Positions 8,224-16,996 of a DNA stretch of 51,825 nt are shown one piece after another (the first letter of the stretch is position 1; every line of letters starts with the position of its first letter). Made by a program: the position numbers and the translations under genes. The DNA is taken from positions 1 to 51,825 of the forward strand of contig JAFAXX010000096.1 in the NCBI GenBank assembly GCA_019240655.1, given 5' to 3'. The notes below the pieces were generated by a model, which did not search any database, was not told where the DNA came from, and saw nothing but the letters and a program-made list of their open reading frames with translations. The DNA comes from Solirubrobacterales bacterium (GTDB taxonomy: Bacteria; Actinomycetota; Thermoleophilia; Solirubrobacterales; Solirubrobacteraceae).

Positions 8224-9638
8224 TGGCCGGAGCCTCTCAGAGCACGGCGACCATGACCAGGCGGGCGGATGGCGCCTCGGTGCCTCGGCCTGCGCCCGGA
8301 TCGAGCTCGTACGCGGCTGGCGCGCGCATCCTCACGATCGGCATCGCCTCGACCGGGGTCTTCACCTTCCTCTACCTGGCGGTCGCCTCGCACGCCCTCG
8401 ATCCCGCGTCTTACAGCCGGATCTCGCTGTGCTGGGCGATCATGTTCGTGATCCTGTCGGTGATCTACCGGCCGATCGAGCAGCTGCTGTCGCGGACGAT
8501 CGCCGACCGGCGCGCCCGCGGCCTGCACGGCCACCCGTTGCGGATCCCGGCCACGATCCAGTTCGGCTTCGCGCTCTTGTTCCTGGCCGTCGCCCTCGCC
8601 CTGCGGCCTCAGATCGAGAGGGGGATCTTCGACGGCTCGAGCGCCCTGTACTGGATCTTGGTCGTCGGCGTGCTCGCCTACGCCGCCAGCTACTTCGCCC
8701 GCGGGTGGCTGGCCGGGCATCAGCGCTTCGACCTCTACGGAGCGCTGGTGTTCCTGGAGTCGACCTCGCGCTTTCTGTTCGCCCTCGCGGTGGCGGTCGG
8801 GATCGGCTCCGGGCAGGGCGTGGTCGGCCTGGGGATGGCGGTCGCGCCGTTCGCTTCGCTGTGCGTCATCCCGTTCGCGTTCTCGCACCTACGCCGGCGC
8901 GCCGATCCGGAGGACGCCGCGGTCGCCACCGTGGACGCCGCGGGCGAGGGACCGGCCCACGCTCAGCTCGAGGAATCGGCCACCGATCTGACGATGAAGC
9001 GCGGGGCCGGCTTCGCGATCTCGGTGGTCGGGATCATGTTCGCCGAGCAGACGCTGATGAACGCCGGCGTGCTGATCGTGGCGGCCAACTCGAAGGGCGC
9101 AGCGCTGACCGCGGGTCTGACCGGCTTTGTCTTCAACGTGCTGTTGATCGTGCGGGCGCCGCTGCAGCTCTTCCAGGCGATCCAAACCTCGATCCTTCCC
9201 CACCTGGCCGGGCTCGAGGCCCGCGAGAGCGGCGACGAGTTCGGGCGCGCGATTCGATTGACCGTGCTCGCCATCGCCGCCTTCGCCGGCGCGGTGGCCC
9301 TCGGGCTGCTGCTGATCGGCCCGCCGGTGATGACCGCGCTGCTCGGCGACAAGGGCTTTCACTATGCCCGCGCCGGGCTCGCGCTCGTCGGCCTGGGCAT
9401 GGGCTTTCACCTGACCGCCGGCACGCTCAATCAGGCCGCGCTGGCCCGCGGGCACGCCGCCCTGGCCGCGGCCGCATGGCTGCTGGCCGCCGCGCTGTTC
9501 GTGGTGTTCGTGGCCCAGCCGACGATCGCCGACGAGGTGACCCGGGTGGAGGTCGGCTACTTCCTGGCCACCCTGCTGCTGTCCGGGCTGCTGTGGTCGG
9601 TCTACCGGCGCGGATGCGGCCGCACCGCGGTTCACTGA
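8223..9638 (+). CDS. Polysaccharide/lipid-linked oligosaccharide flippase-like membrane protein
   Basis: The 471-residue protein is predicted from its hydrophobicity to have about 12 transmembrane helices, in the style of Wzx/MATE-fold oligosaccharide exporters, with a charged cytoplasmic loop near residues 225-260. The start ATG at 8223 overlaps the methyltransferase stop by one base. Placement after GT2 and methyltransferase genes, and beside a GT-C enzyme, suggests a small cassette that builds and exports a lipid-linked glycan. A 6-bp GC-rich hairpin follows the stop. I cannot identify the exported substrate. Confidence 0.8.
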   Translation: MAGASQSTATMTRRADGASVPRPAPGSSSYAAGARILTIGIASTGVFTFLYLAVASHALDPASYSRISLCWAIMFVILSVIYRPIEQLLSRTIADRRARGLHGHPLRIPATIQFGFALLFLAVALALRPQIERGIFDGSSALYWILVVGVLAYAASYFARGWLAGHQRFDLYGALVFLESTSRFLFALAVAVGIGSGQGVVGLGMAVAPFASLCVIPFAFSHLRRRADPEDAAVATVDAAGEGPAHAQLEESATDLTMKRGAGFAISVVGIMFAEQTLMNAGVLIVAANSKGAALTAGLTGFVFNVLLIVRAPLQLFQAIQTSILPHLAGLEARESGDEFGRAIRLTVLAIAAFAGAVALGLLLIGPPVMTALLGDKGFHYARAGLALVGLGMGFHLTAGTLNQAALARGHAALAAAAWLLAAALFVVFVAQPTIADEVTRVEVGYFLATLLLSGLLWSVYRRGCGRTAVH

Positions 9639-9649
9639 GCTGACGGCGC

Positions 9650-9665
9650 GGTCGGGCCGCCGACC
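9650..9665. terminator. GC hairpin between convergent genes
   Basis: The arms GGTCGG and CCGACC flank a GCCG loop in the 44-bp gap between the flippase and the lipoprotein gene. There is no T-tract, so this is only a candidate bidirectional terminator. Confidence 0.35.
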
Positions 9666-9682
9666 CCATCCGGGGCGCGAGC

Positions 9683-10234
9683 TCAGCCGTTGCCCATTGA
9701 CTTGCACGCGGGCTCGTCGGCCGCGGCCTTCTCGACCTCCGCGCTCCTGAGCGTGCTCGATTGCAGATTCGTGCCGATCCTGGTCATCGAGGCGCGGACC
9801 GTCGTCCCGAGCGCCTGAGCGTCGGCCTTGAACGCTGCGGCGCTGTCGGTGGGCAGCGCGCCGGCTTGGTTGACCGCCTGCACCATGGTGCTCTTCAGGT
9901 CGGTGAAGGCGCTCACGATCGCGCCGGCGATCTCCTTGCCGTTCTTGACGTTGGGTGCCCCGGCCGACTTCAGCTGCGCGAGCGCCCGGTCGGTGTCTTC
10001 GGAGACCGCCTGGAGGAAGCCCTGGAGCGCCGCCTTGCCCTGGGCGGCATCGGTGATCGTGGCCAGGTCGAGGGTGCTGCTGCGATTGACCACATCCTTC
10101 TCGAACGGGCCGACGCTGGAGCACACGGACTTGACGTAGGCGCTCGGGCTGATGGCGGAATTTCCGGACGACCCGCAGCCGGCGAGTGCAATCGCGACGA
10201 AAACGACTGCGCAATGCTTGCGAAGGTTGGTCAT
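9683..10234 (-). CDS. Predicted lipoprotein of unknown function
   Basis: The 183-residue protein has a classic lipoprotein signal: a basic start (MTNLRKH), a hydrophobic core and the lipobox ALAGC with the modified Cys at residue 20. The mature part begins with a Gly/Ser linker and is a helical Ala-rich domain of about 150 residues. It has two or three scattered Cys and no motif I recognise. I chose the ATG at 10234 over an upstream in-frame GTG at 10273 because it gives a normal signal peptide. It sits alone between the convergent flippase gene and rpe. Confidence 0.8.
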   Translation of the reverse strand: MTNLRKHCAVVFVAIALAGCGSSGNSAISPSAYVKSVCSSVGPFEKDVVNRSSTLDLATITDAAQGKAALQGFLQAVSEDTDRALAQLKSAGAPNVKNGKEIAGAIVSAFTDLKSTMVQAVNQAGALPTDSAAAFKADAQALGTTVRASMTRIGTNLQSSTLRSAEVEKAAADEPACKSMGNG

Positions 10235-10289
10235 TCGGGCCACACTACCCGCCGCCGAGGGGGTTTCTCGCACTCCGCGCGGCGCTGGC

Positions 10290-10961
10290 TCAGACTGCGC
10301 CGGCGGCCGCCGCGATGGCGGTGTAGGCCGCGGCGGGATCGTCGGAGCCGAACACCGCGGAGCCGGTGACGAGGAGATTGGCGCCCGCGTCGGCCACCGG
10401 TCCGGCCGTCTCCCCGTGGATCCCGCCGTCGACCTCGAGCGCCACCGCGCCCGGGAGCGCCTCGCGCATCCGGGAGAGCTTGCCGAGCGAGGCGGGGATG
10501 AACGTCTGCCCTCCCCAGCCGGGGTTGACGCTCATGCACAGTGCCAGGTCGAGCACGTCCTCGGCCACCACCTCGGCGAGGCTGTCGGCCGGGGTACCGG
10601 GGCAGATCGCCGCTCCGGCGGTGCAGCCGGCCTCCCGGATGGCGGCCAGGGTGTAGGTGAGGTGCGGCGTCGCCTCGACGTGCACCGTGACGTTGTCCGC
10701 CCCGGCGCGCGCAAACTCCTCCACCTGCCGCTCGGGGCGCTCGATCATCAGGTGCACGTCGAGCATGCCGCCCGCGCCGTGCACGCGGTCGGCCAGCGCT
10801 CCGACGATGATCGCTCCGAAGGTGATCGGCGGTACGAAGTGACCGTCCATCACGTCGACGTGGATGACCCGAGCCCCGGCGGCCAGGACGTCCTCGACCT
10901 GTGAGCCGAGACGAGCGAAGTCAGCCGAGAGGATCGACGGGGCGATTCGGCGTTCGCGCAT
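10290..10961 (-). CDS. rpe: Ribulose-phosphate 3-epimerase
   Basis: The enzyme interconverts ribulose-5-phosphate and xylulose-5-phosphate in the pentose phosphate pathway, which also supplies ribulose-5-phosphate to riboflavin synthesis. The product has IAPSILSADFARL at the N-terminus, the metal-binding HVDVMDGHFVPPITFG segment, DVHLMIERPE, VNPGWGGQTF and EVDGGI, all typical of the family. I chose the ATG at 10961 (MRERRIAPS); a TTG at 10976 would add five residues. It is the last gene of the priA-def-fmt-rsmB-zinc-ribbon-rpe run. Confidence 0.95.
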   Translation of the reverse strand: MRERRIAPSILSADFARLGSQVEDVLAAGARVIHVDVMDGHFVPPITFGAIIVGALADRVHGAGGMLDVHLMIERPERQVEEFARAGADNVTVHVEATPHLTYTLAAIREAGCTAGAAICPGTPADSLAEVVAEDVLDLALCMSVNPGWGGQTFIPASLGKLSRMREALPGAVALEVDGGIHGETAGPVADAGANLLVTGSAVFGSDDPAAAYTAIAAAAGAV

Positions 10962-10979
10962 CAGCCCGGACGCCAAGCC

Positions 10980-11192
10980 CTACACCGCCCTCAGCATGCT
11001 CTCGTGGCAATGGTTGCAGGCGACGATCGCCGTGCTCGACATGCGCACGATGGTCGAGTGCTCCCCGCAGTTCGGGCACACCGACACGAGCTCGTACCGG
11101 TGCAGGCAGTACAGGCAGCGATACCGCCCGGCGACCGCGGTCGGCTGCAGCCACGGCTCTCCGCATCCGGGGCATTCAGGCCCGGGCTTCAT
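10980..11192 (-). CDS. Small double zinc-ribbon protein
   Basis: This 70-residue protein has four CxxC pairs: CPGC (7-10), CLYC (26-29), CPNC (39-42) and CNHC (59-62). They are spaced to form two zinc ribbons. Its general pattern recalls small zinc-ribbon proteins such as E. coli YfgJ, but that similarity is from memory. The ATG at 11192 lies inside the end of rsmB, overlapping it by 17 bases, with a GAGAG purine run just upstream; the stop is a few bases from rpe. Translational coupling to rsmB is therefore likely. Its function is unknown. The neighbourhood (rRNA methylation, formylation, deformylation) hints at a role linked to translation or nucleic acids. Confidence 0.75.
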   Translation of the reverse strand: MKPGPECPGCGEPWLQPTAVAGRYRCLYCLHRYELVSVCPNCGEHSTIVRMSSTAIVACNHCHESMLRAV

Positions 11193-12555
11193 CGATGGCT
11201 CTCTCACGCTCTCCGTCAGAGGGTAACGAGCCCCCCAGTCGGCGCAGCCGCGCGATGAAGAACCCGTCGGTTCCGTCCCGGCTCGGCAGCAACTGCACGC
11301 CCCGGCCGGACCACCGATCCGCCTCACCGGCGCCGGTGGCCTCGGCGGCGAACCCGGCATGCCGCTCCAGGAACCGATCGACCACGGCCGCGCTCTCGGC
11401 GCGGGAGATGGTGCACACCGAGTAGACGAGGACGCCACCGGGGCGCACGGCGGCGGCGCCGGCGGCGAGGACCCGGTCCTGGAGGGCGGCGAGCTCGCCG
11501 ATCGCCTCCCGGGTGACCCGCCAGCGCAGGTCCGGGCGGGACTGGAGCGTGCCCAGGCCGCTGCATGGCGGGTCGACGAGCACGCGATCGAACGCCATCG
11601 CCGGCGCGCGTGGGACCGCGGCGTCGGCCACCTCCACGCGCACGCACCGGGCGCGCATCCGCTCGCAAGTCCGCGCGAGCGCCGCCGCGCGTCCAGGATG
11701 GCGCTCGACCGCCACCACCGAGCCCACACCGCCCATCAGCGCGGCCAGGTGCGTGGCCTTGCCGCCCGGCGCGGCGCAGAGGTCCAGCACCGCCTCGCCG
11801 GACCGTGGGCCGACCGCGCGCGCGACCAGCATCGATCCGCGGGACTGGGGCATGAGCGCCCCGCGCCGCCACAGCTCGGAGCCATGGACGTCGAACGGCG
11901 CCGCGAGCACGAGCCCCTCCTCGAGCCCCGGCGCCGCGCGGGCGGGCACGGGCAGTTCGCTGCGCACCGCGTCGGCCGAGGCGACCAGCGAGTTGACCCG
12001 CACCGCCGACTCGGCCGGCTGGTTGATCCGCTCGAGCAGCTCACGGGCGTCCGCCGCCCCGAGCTCCTCCCACCACAGCTCGGCCAGCCATCCCGGGACG
12101 GAGTGCCGGATCGCGGCCTCCGCGGCGGTGGCGTCGTTCAGGCCGTCCAGCAGCCCCCCGCGCTGAGCGGCCGCCCGGCGCAGCACCGCGTTGACCAGCC
12201 CCGCTCCGCCGCGGCTCACTCGCTTGGCCAGCTCGACGCTCTCGTGCACGGCCGCGTGGTCGGCCACCCCCTCGAGGTACAGCAGCTGAAACAGGCCGAG
12301 CCGGAGGACCGCCAGCACGCCCGGCTCGAGCGCGTCGAGCCGGCGCGAAACCAGACGCGCCGCCACGTGGTCGAGCGTGGCGCGGCGCTGCACCGTCCCG
12401 TAGGCCAGCTGCATCGCGAATGCCCGCTCGCGGGGTTCGAGGCCGGCCGCCTCAGCGTTCAGCGCGCGGTCGGCGTAGGCGCCGTGCTCGCATACGCGGC
12501 GCACCACGGTGAGGGCAACCGCGCGAGCGGAGGCCACCCTAGCTCCGGCGGCCAC
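11176..12555 (-). CDS. rsmB: 16S rRNA (cytosine-967-C5)-methyltransferase
   Basis: The 459-residue protein joins an N-terminal NusB-like RNA-binding helical domain (about 1-140) to a C-terminal RsmB/NOP methyltransferase. The SAM motif LDLCAAPGGK is at 257-266. Motif IV DPPCSGLG holds Cys331, and motif VI YSVCTIS holds Cys381, so both cysteines used in m5C chemistry are present. The GTG start at 12555 overlaps the end of fmt by 17 bases. The order def-fmt-rsmB is a common bacterial arrangement. The length is normal for the fused NusB-RsmB form. Confidence 0.96.
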   Translation of the reverse strand: MAAGARVASARAVALTVVRRVCEHGAYADRALNAEAAGLEPRERAFAMQLAYGTVQRRATLDHVAARLVSRRLDALEPGVLAVLRLGLFQLLYLEGVADHAAVHESVELAKRVSRGGAGLVNAVLRRAAAQRGGLLDGLNDATAAEAAIRHSVPGWLAELWWEELGAADARELLERINQPAESAVRVNSLVASADAVRSELPVPARAAPGLEEGLVLAAPFDVHGSELWRRGALMPQSRGSMLVARAVGPRSGEAVLDLCAAPGGKATHLAALMGGVGSVVAVERHPGRAAALARTCERMRARCVRVEVADAAVPRAPAMAFDRVLVDPPCSGLGTLQSRPDLRWRVTREAIGELAALQDRVLAAGAAAVRPGGVLVYSVCTISRAESAAVVDRFLERHAGFAAEATGAGEADRWSGRGVQLLPSRDGTDGFFIARLRRLGGSLPSDGERERAIDEARA

Positions 12556-13405
12556 GCAGGTACTCCCCGGCGGTCATCGCCCGCCGGCCCGGCGGCTGCA
12601 CGACCAGCAGCTCGAGCGCTCCGGCGCCCGTGCCGAGGATCAGCCGCGGCCCGGGCTCCGGCGCATCGGCGACGACGCGCGCCTCGCGGACCGCGAGCGA
12701 TGTCCCGTCCGGCAGCTTCACAACCGCGCCGATGTGCGGCGTCAGCGCCCGCACCCGGCGCTCGAGCTCGGCTGCGGGCCGGCTGAGGTCGAGCTCGCGG
12801 TCGGCCGGGCCGATCTTCGCGGCGTAGGTAGCCAGCGCCTCGTTCTGCTCGGCGCACGGCGGAGCGTCGGTCAGCGTGCTGACCAGCAGCTCGCCGCCGG
12901 CCGCCGCCAGGCGGGCGGCCAGCATGCCATAGGTGTCCGCCGCGAGGATCGGCTCGGCGCGCTGCACGCACACCGGGCCGCTGTCGAGCCCAGCGTCCAG
13001 CAGCATGATCGACACCCCGGTGCGCTCGTCCCCGGCCATGATCGCGCGCTCGATCGGCGCTGCCCCGCGCCAGCGGGGCAGCAGCGACGGATGCACGTTG
13101 AGGATGCGGTGCTCGGAGATGAGCGGGTCCTTGATCAGCGCGCCGAACGCGCATACGCAGAGCGCCTGCGGCTGCACCTCGGCGATCTGCTCCCGGGCCG
13201 CGGCCTGGTTGACCGATTCCGGCTGGGCGACCTCGATTCCCAGCTCGCGCGCGAGCTCCGCGACCGGAGGCGCCGCCATCCGGCGTCCCCGGCCCCGCGG
13301 CCGGTCGGGCCGGGTGATCACCAGCGCCGGCCGGTGCGCCGAGGCGGCGAGGATCCGCAGCACCGCGGAGGCGAACTCCGATGTCCCGAGGTAGACCGTG
13401 CGCAC
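12539..13405 (-). CDS. fmt: Methionyl-tRNA formyltransferase
   Basis: Fmt formylates initiator Met-tRNA using 10-formyltetrahydrofolate. The catalytic triad is visible: Asn103 and His105 in ILNVHPSLLPRWRGAAPI, and Asp141 in LLDAGLDSGP. The N-terminal Rossmann start is MRTVYLGTSEFA, and a shorter C-terminal OB-like domain follows residue ~205. At 288 residues it is slightly short for the family (about 310). It is adjacent to def (8-bp gap), the enzyme that removes the same formyl group. Confidence 0.96.
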   Translation of the reverse strand: MRTVYLGTSEFASAVLRILAASAHRPALVITRPDRPRGRGRRMAAPPVAELARELGIEVAQPESVNQAAAREQIAEVQPQALCVCAFGALIKDPLISEHRILNVHPSLLPRWRGAAPIERAIMAGDERTGVSIMLLDAGLDSGPVCVQRAEPILAADTYGMLAARLAAAGGELLVSTLTDAPPCAEQNEALATYAAKIGPADRELDLSRPAAELERRVRALTPHIGAVVKLPDGTSLAVREARVVADAPEPGPRLILGTGAGALELLVVQPPGRRAMTAGEYLRGRRS

Positions 13406-13413
13406 CCGGCGCG

Positions 13414-14001
13414 TCAGGCGGCCGTCTCGGCCTCGCGGAGCCGGCGCATGGCTTCCTTGCGCTGCTCGCGCGTGGTGCGATCCAAAATCAGCACTCCGTC
13501 CAGGTGGTCGACCTCATGCTGAATGACGCGCGCCTCGAGCCCGGAGGCCTCGATCATGATCGGCTCGCCGTGCTCGTCGCGCGCCTGGACGCGCACGTGC
13601 ACGGGGCGGTCGACCTCGACCAGGACGGACGGAAGGCTCAGGCATCCCTCCTCCATCGCCTCGGTCTCCTTCCCGGACCACACGATCTCCGGATTGATCA
13701 GCGCGGCCACGGGGGCCTCCCGCTGCACCCGGTAGACCAGCAGGCGGTGCAGCGCTCCCACCTGTGTGGCCGCGAGCCCGACCCCGAGCGCGTCGTCCAT
13801 CAGCTCGCCCATCCGCGCGACCTCCTCCCGCAGGGAGTCGTCGAAGCGCTGCACCGGTCGCGCCTTGGTGCGCAGCACGGGATCGCCGAAGCTGCGGATC
13901 TGCGCAAGCGCGGCGTTGCGCCGAGCCGCCACCTCGGGATCGAGCGGCTCCTCTTCGGGCTCGGATTCGATTGCCGGGGTGTCCGCCAGCTGCTCGCTCA
14001 C
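13414..14001 (-). CDS. def: Peptide deformylase
   Basis: This metalloenzyme removes the N-formyl group from nascent proteins. All three deformylase motifs are intact: GVGLAATQ (73-80), EGCLS (118-122, metal Cys120) and HEVDH (162-166, two metal His and the catalytic Glu). An acidic N-terminal extension of about 30 residues (rich in Glu/Asp/Pro) precedes the catalytic core. The start is the GTG at 14001, 8 nt after a TAGACT hexamer that contains the priA stop codon, so a leaderless transcript is possible besides read-through from priA. Confidence 0.96.
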   Translation of the reverse strand: MSEQLADTPAIESEPEEEPLDPEVAARRNAALAQIRSFGDPVLRTKARPVQRFDDSLREEVARMGELMDDALGVGLAATQVGALHRLLVYRVQREAPVAALINPEIVWSGKETEAMEEGCLSLPSVLVEVDRPVHVRVQARDEHGEPIMIEASGLEARVIQHEVDHLDGVLILDRTTREQRKEAMRRLREAETAA

Positions 14002-14009
14002 AGCTGTTC

Positions 14010-14015
14010 AGTCTA
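14010..14015 (-). promoter_or_regulatory. Candidate -10 element for def (TAGACT)
   Basis: The TANNNT hexamer lies 8 nt before the def GTG and overlaps the priA stop codon. It fits the spacing of leaderless actinobacterial promoters; no -35 was recognised. Confidence 0.3.
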
Positions 14016-16220
14016 TTGCGGGTCCACGTCGACGCTGATGCTGACCCCGCGGCGCGCGGCGCCCGCGGCCACACCGTCCACCGCGGCGCCGACGGCTTCG
14101 ATGGCCGCTCGGCGCTTGGTCGTCTTGATCACGAGCTGGCTACGCGAGCGCCCGCGCAAGCGGAACAGGGGCGCCGGCCCGAGCACCGTGGCGGGCGCGG
14201 AGGCCAGCGCCCGCCCCAGCTCGGCGCCGACGGCGAGCGCGTCGGCGGCCTGCGCCGAGCCGCACACGATCCGCACCAGCGATGCGAACGGGGGGTACAG
14301 CAGCGCCCGGCGCCTCGAGAGCTCGTCGGCCAGGAAGCCGTCGCTGTCGTGACGGGCGGCGTAGGCGATCGATCGCGCGCCCGGGGCGAGCGTCTGCACG
14401 AGCACGGTCCCGCCGGCGTCGCCGCGTCCCGCTCGGCCGGCCAGCTGGGTGATCAGCGCGAATGTCCGCTCTTCGGCGCGGAAATCGGGGAACCGGAGGG
14501 TCTGGTCGGCGTCCAGGACCACGCCGAGGGTCACGTCGGGGAAGTCGTGCCCCTTGGCGACCATCTGCGTTCCCACCAACACGCCCGCCGGCGCCGCCTC
14601 GAACCGGGTCAGGGTTCGGGTCAGCGTGTCGCCGCCCGCCGTCGCGTCGGCGTCGAGGCGGAAGACGGGAAACGAGGCGTCGCCGAGCGCCTCGCTGAGC
14701 TCGTGCGCAAGCCGCTCGGTGCCGGCCCCGTGGCGGGCCACGGCCACTGAGCGGCACGCCGGGCAGCGATCGGGCACGGGCCGACGGTGGCCGCAGTGAT
14801 GACAGGCGACCAGGCTGGAAGCCCGATGCAGCACGAGCGCGACGTCGCAATCGGGGCACAGCCAGACATGGCCGCAAGAGCGGCAGGAGAGGAAGTTCGA
14901 CCATCCGCGGCGGTTGAGCAGGATGATCGCCTTGCCGCCGCCGCGGCGCAGGTCGGCCAGCGCCATCCGCGTGCGCGGGTGCAGCGGATGGTGCGACCCG
15001 GTCATGTCGAGCACCTCGACCGGCGGCAGCGACCGGCCGTCGACCCGCGCGGCCAGGCGCAGCCGCCTCAGCGCGACGACGCTCTCGGGCCGCGGCGTGG
15101 CGCTGCCCGCCAGGAGCACGGCCCCGTGGGCGCGGGCGCGGCGCAGGGCGACGGTGCGCGCGTCGTAGCGCGGGTCGCCCTCGTGCTTGTAAGACCCGTC
15201 GTGCTCCTCGTCGAGGACGATCAGGCCGATGTCGGCCAGCGGAGCGAACACCGCCGAACGGGGTCCGATGCAGACCCGAGCCTTGCCGTCACGCAGGCGC
15301 AGCCATTCCTCGTGGCGTTCGCCGCGACCGAGGCCGGAGTGGAGCACCGCCACGACGTCGCCGAAGCGCGCCACGAAGCGTGCCACCGCCTGGGGGGTCA
15401 GCGCGATCTCGGGTACGAGCACGATCGCGCCGCGCCCCGCCGCCAGCGTCGCCTCCACCGCGCGCAGGTACACCTCTGTCTTCCCGGAGCCGGTGACTCC
15501 ATGCAGCAGGAACCGGCCCGGATCGCGGGCGCGCGCGCTCACCGCGGCCAGGATCGGTGTGAGCGCGTGCTGCTGGTCGGCGGTCAGCGCGGGGGGCGTC
15601 GCCAGCGGCGCGCCGACGGCCGGGGGGTGCTGGGGGCGGCGCGGGCGCTCGCGGAGCGTGAGCTTGACCAGGCCCCGTGCCTCCAGGCGCCTGAGCGCCG
15701 GGGTTCCGAGCTCCGCCGCCGCGCTCGCTCCGGCGAGCTGCAGCGCCTCGAGCCGGGCGCGCTGGCGCTCGGTGAGCGGGCGCGCACCGTCGTCCGGAGC
15801 CCAGTCTCCGGCCACCGCCCGCCGGCCCGCCGGCGTGAGCTCGGCCGCCAGCGTCTGCCGCGGCGCCATCCCGGCTCCGGCGCCGGGCGCCAGCAGCATG
15901 CCGAGCGCCCGCGCCGTCGTCGAGCAGTACTCGGCCGCCATCCAGCGCCCGAGCTCCACCAGGTCGGGCGGAAGGCCGGAGGGCAGCACGGCCTCGGGCT
16001 CGGCCAATCGCTCGGGCGCGAGCTCGGAGCGCCCCGCCAGCTCGATCACCACGCCGAGCGTCGTGCGCTGGCCGAACGGGATGCGCAGCAGCGAGCCCAC
16101 CTCGACCCCGGCCAGCGCGGGACCCAGCCGGTAGTCGAACGGGCCGCGCACCGCCCGCGTCCGGGTGAGCGGCTCAACGCGGGCGATGGTCAGCCGGTGG
16201 TCGTCGAGCACGGCGCCCAT
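14013..16220 (-). CDS. priA: Primosomal protein N' (replication restart helicase PriA)
   Basis: The 735-residue protein recognises forked DNA and reloads the replisome. It has the N-terminal 3'-DNA-binding region, a Walker A GVTGSGKTEVYL near 241-252 and a DEEH box near 333. A Cys-rich zinc region follows (CRSCGHVWLCPDCD, then CHHCGHRRPVPDRCPAC), then GTQMVAKGHDFPDV and GRAGRGD helicase motifs. The intact Walker motifs are worth noting because, to my knowledge, many actinobacterial PriA proteins have degenerate ATPase motifs. I chose the ATG at 16220; longer frame extensions cover a repeat region and are not protein-like. Confidence 0.95.
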   Translation of the reverse strand: MGAVLDDHRLTIARVEPLTRTRAVRGPFDYRLGPALAGVEVGSLLRIPFGQRTTLGVVIELAGRSELAPERLAEPEAVLPSGLPPDLVELGRWMAAEYCSTTARALGMLLAPGAGAGMAPRQTLAAELTPAGRRAVAGDWAPDDGARPLTERQRARLEALQLAGASAAAELGTPALRRLEARGLVKLTLRERPRRPQHPPAVGAPLATPPALTADQQHALTPILAAVSARARDPGRFLLHGVTGSGKTEVYLRAVEATLAAGRGAIVLVPEIALTPQAVARFVARFGDVVAVLHSGLGRGERHEEWLRLRDGKARVCIGPRSAVFAPLADIGLIVLDEEHDGSYKHEGDPRYDARTVALRRARAHGAVLLAGSATPRPESVVALRRLRLAARVDGRSLPPVEVLDMTGSHHPLHPRTRMALADLRRGGGKAIILLNRRGWSNFLSCRSCGHVWLCPDCDVALVLHRASSLVACHHCGHRRPVPDRCPACRSVAVARHGAGTERLAHELSEALGDASFPVFRLDADATAGGDTLTRTLTRFEAAPAGVLVGTQMVAKGHDFPDVTLGVVLDADQTLRFPDFRAEERTFALITQLAGRAGRGDAGGTVLVQTLAPGARSIAYAARHDSDGFLADELSRRRALLYPPFASLVRIVCGSAQAADALAVGAELGRALASAPATVLGPAPLFRLRGRSRSQLVIKTTKRRAAIEAVGAAVDGVAAGAARRGVSISVDVDPQ

Positions 16221-16230
16221 ACGGCAGGCC

Positions 16231-16236
16231 AGGGTA
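16231..16236 (-). promoter_or_regulatory. Candidate -10 element for priA (TACCCT)
   Basis: The TANNNT hexamer is 10 nt before the priA ATG. Weak evidence on its own; it is listed because many starts in this window share the arrangement. Confidence 0.25.
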
Positions 16237-16260
16237 GAGCGCGTCCAGGATGACGCCGGC

Positions 16261-16311
16261 CGGGCGGCAGTTCGACGGCGCCGACCGGGCGCCAGTTCGA
16301 CGGCGCCCGAC
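16261..16311. repeat. Two-copy 25/26-bp tandem repeat in the priA / bPH2 divergent region
   Basis: Two nearly identical units containing CAGTTCGACGGCGCC lie head to tail at 16261-16285 and 16286-16311, in the 203-bp region between divergent priA and the PH-domain gene. No gene is supported here. Confidence 0.7.
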
Positions 16312-16410
16312 AACCACGGGGTGGACTTTCGCCAACTCGAGCGCCACGGGCGCCGAGCCACGCAAGGCGCGTCCTCCTCGCGACCGCCACCGCCACCTCG
16401 ACCGGCCGGT

Positions 16411-16416
16411 TACGCT
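16411..16416 (+). promoter_or_regulatory. Candidate -10 element for the bPH2 gene (TACGCT)
   Basis: The hexamer lies 7 nt upstream of the ATG at 16424, as expected for a leaderless transcript. No Shine-Dalgarno sequence is visible. Confidence 0.35.
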
Positions 16417-16423
16417 GGGTGCC

Positions 16424-16918
16424 ATGCGCCCCGAGCCCGGCGAGCGCGTCGTCTTCCACGGCCATCCCTCGTGGCTGTCGATGCCCGCGCTGTACGTGAA
16501 GGGAGTCCTCGGCGCGCTCGCCGTCGGGGTGCTCTCCGGGCTTGCCAGCGCGGACGGGTCCGGGCGGGTGCGGGACGGGTGGGTCGTCGTGGCCGTGCTG
16601 GCGGTCTTCATGGCGGTCACGCTCCGCGGTTACCTGCGGCGGCTGCGCACGACGTATACGGTCACCGACCGGCGCCTGGCCATCCGCACCGGCCTGCTCG
16701 CATGCGACGTGCTCGAGACTCGCCTCGAGCGGATCGACCGCGTCAACTCGCGCCAGACGCTGCTCGAGCGGCTGCTCGGGGTGGGGACGCTGCACTTCCG
16801 CGGCGCTGCCGAAGCCGGCGACGAGCTCAGCTTCCGCGGCGTGGCCGATCCGCGGGATCTCGCCCGCACGGTAGACGCAGTGCTGGCCACCCGCCGCGGC
16901 CGCGCCGCGTGGGACTGA
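16424..16918 (+). CDS. Membrane-anchored bacterial PH-domain (bPH2/YdbS-like) protein
   Basis: The 164-residue protein begins RPEPGERVVFHGHPSW, typical of the start of bPH2 (DUF304) proteins. Two hydrophobic segments (about 20-40 and 47-65) come next, then a basic turn. The bPH2 core follows: TYTVTDRRLAIRTGLL, ETRLERIDRVNSRQTLLERLLGVGTLHF and DPRDLARTVDAVL. The molecular role of this family is not well known; it is usually thought to act at the membrane. It stands alone on the plus strand between divergent priA and convergent metK. The start at 16424 is supported by domain boundaries. Confidence 0.85.
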   Translation: MRPEPGERVVFHGHPSWLSMPALYVKGVLGALAVGVLSGLASADGSGRVRDGWVVVAVLAVFMAVTLRGYLRRLRTTYTVTDRRLAIRTGLLACDVLETRLERIDRVNSRQTLLERLLGVGTLHFRGAAEAGDELSFRGVADPRDLARTVDAVLATRRGRAAWD

Positions 16919-16996
16919 TCCAGGCTGGGTCGCCTGCTGCCGGCGCCCAGACGCCCGGGAGCGGCCCCGCCGCTCGCGCAGCCGACCGATCGCGCG

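Noticed and set aside
14787..16253. Plus-strand frame opposite priA
   Set aside because: It is the antisense shadow of PriA; the real protein has all helicase motifs.
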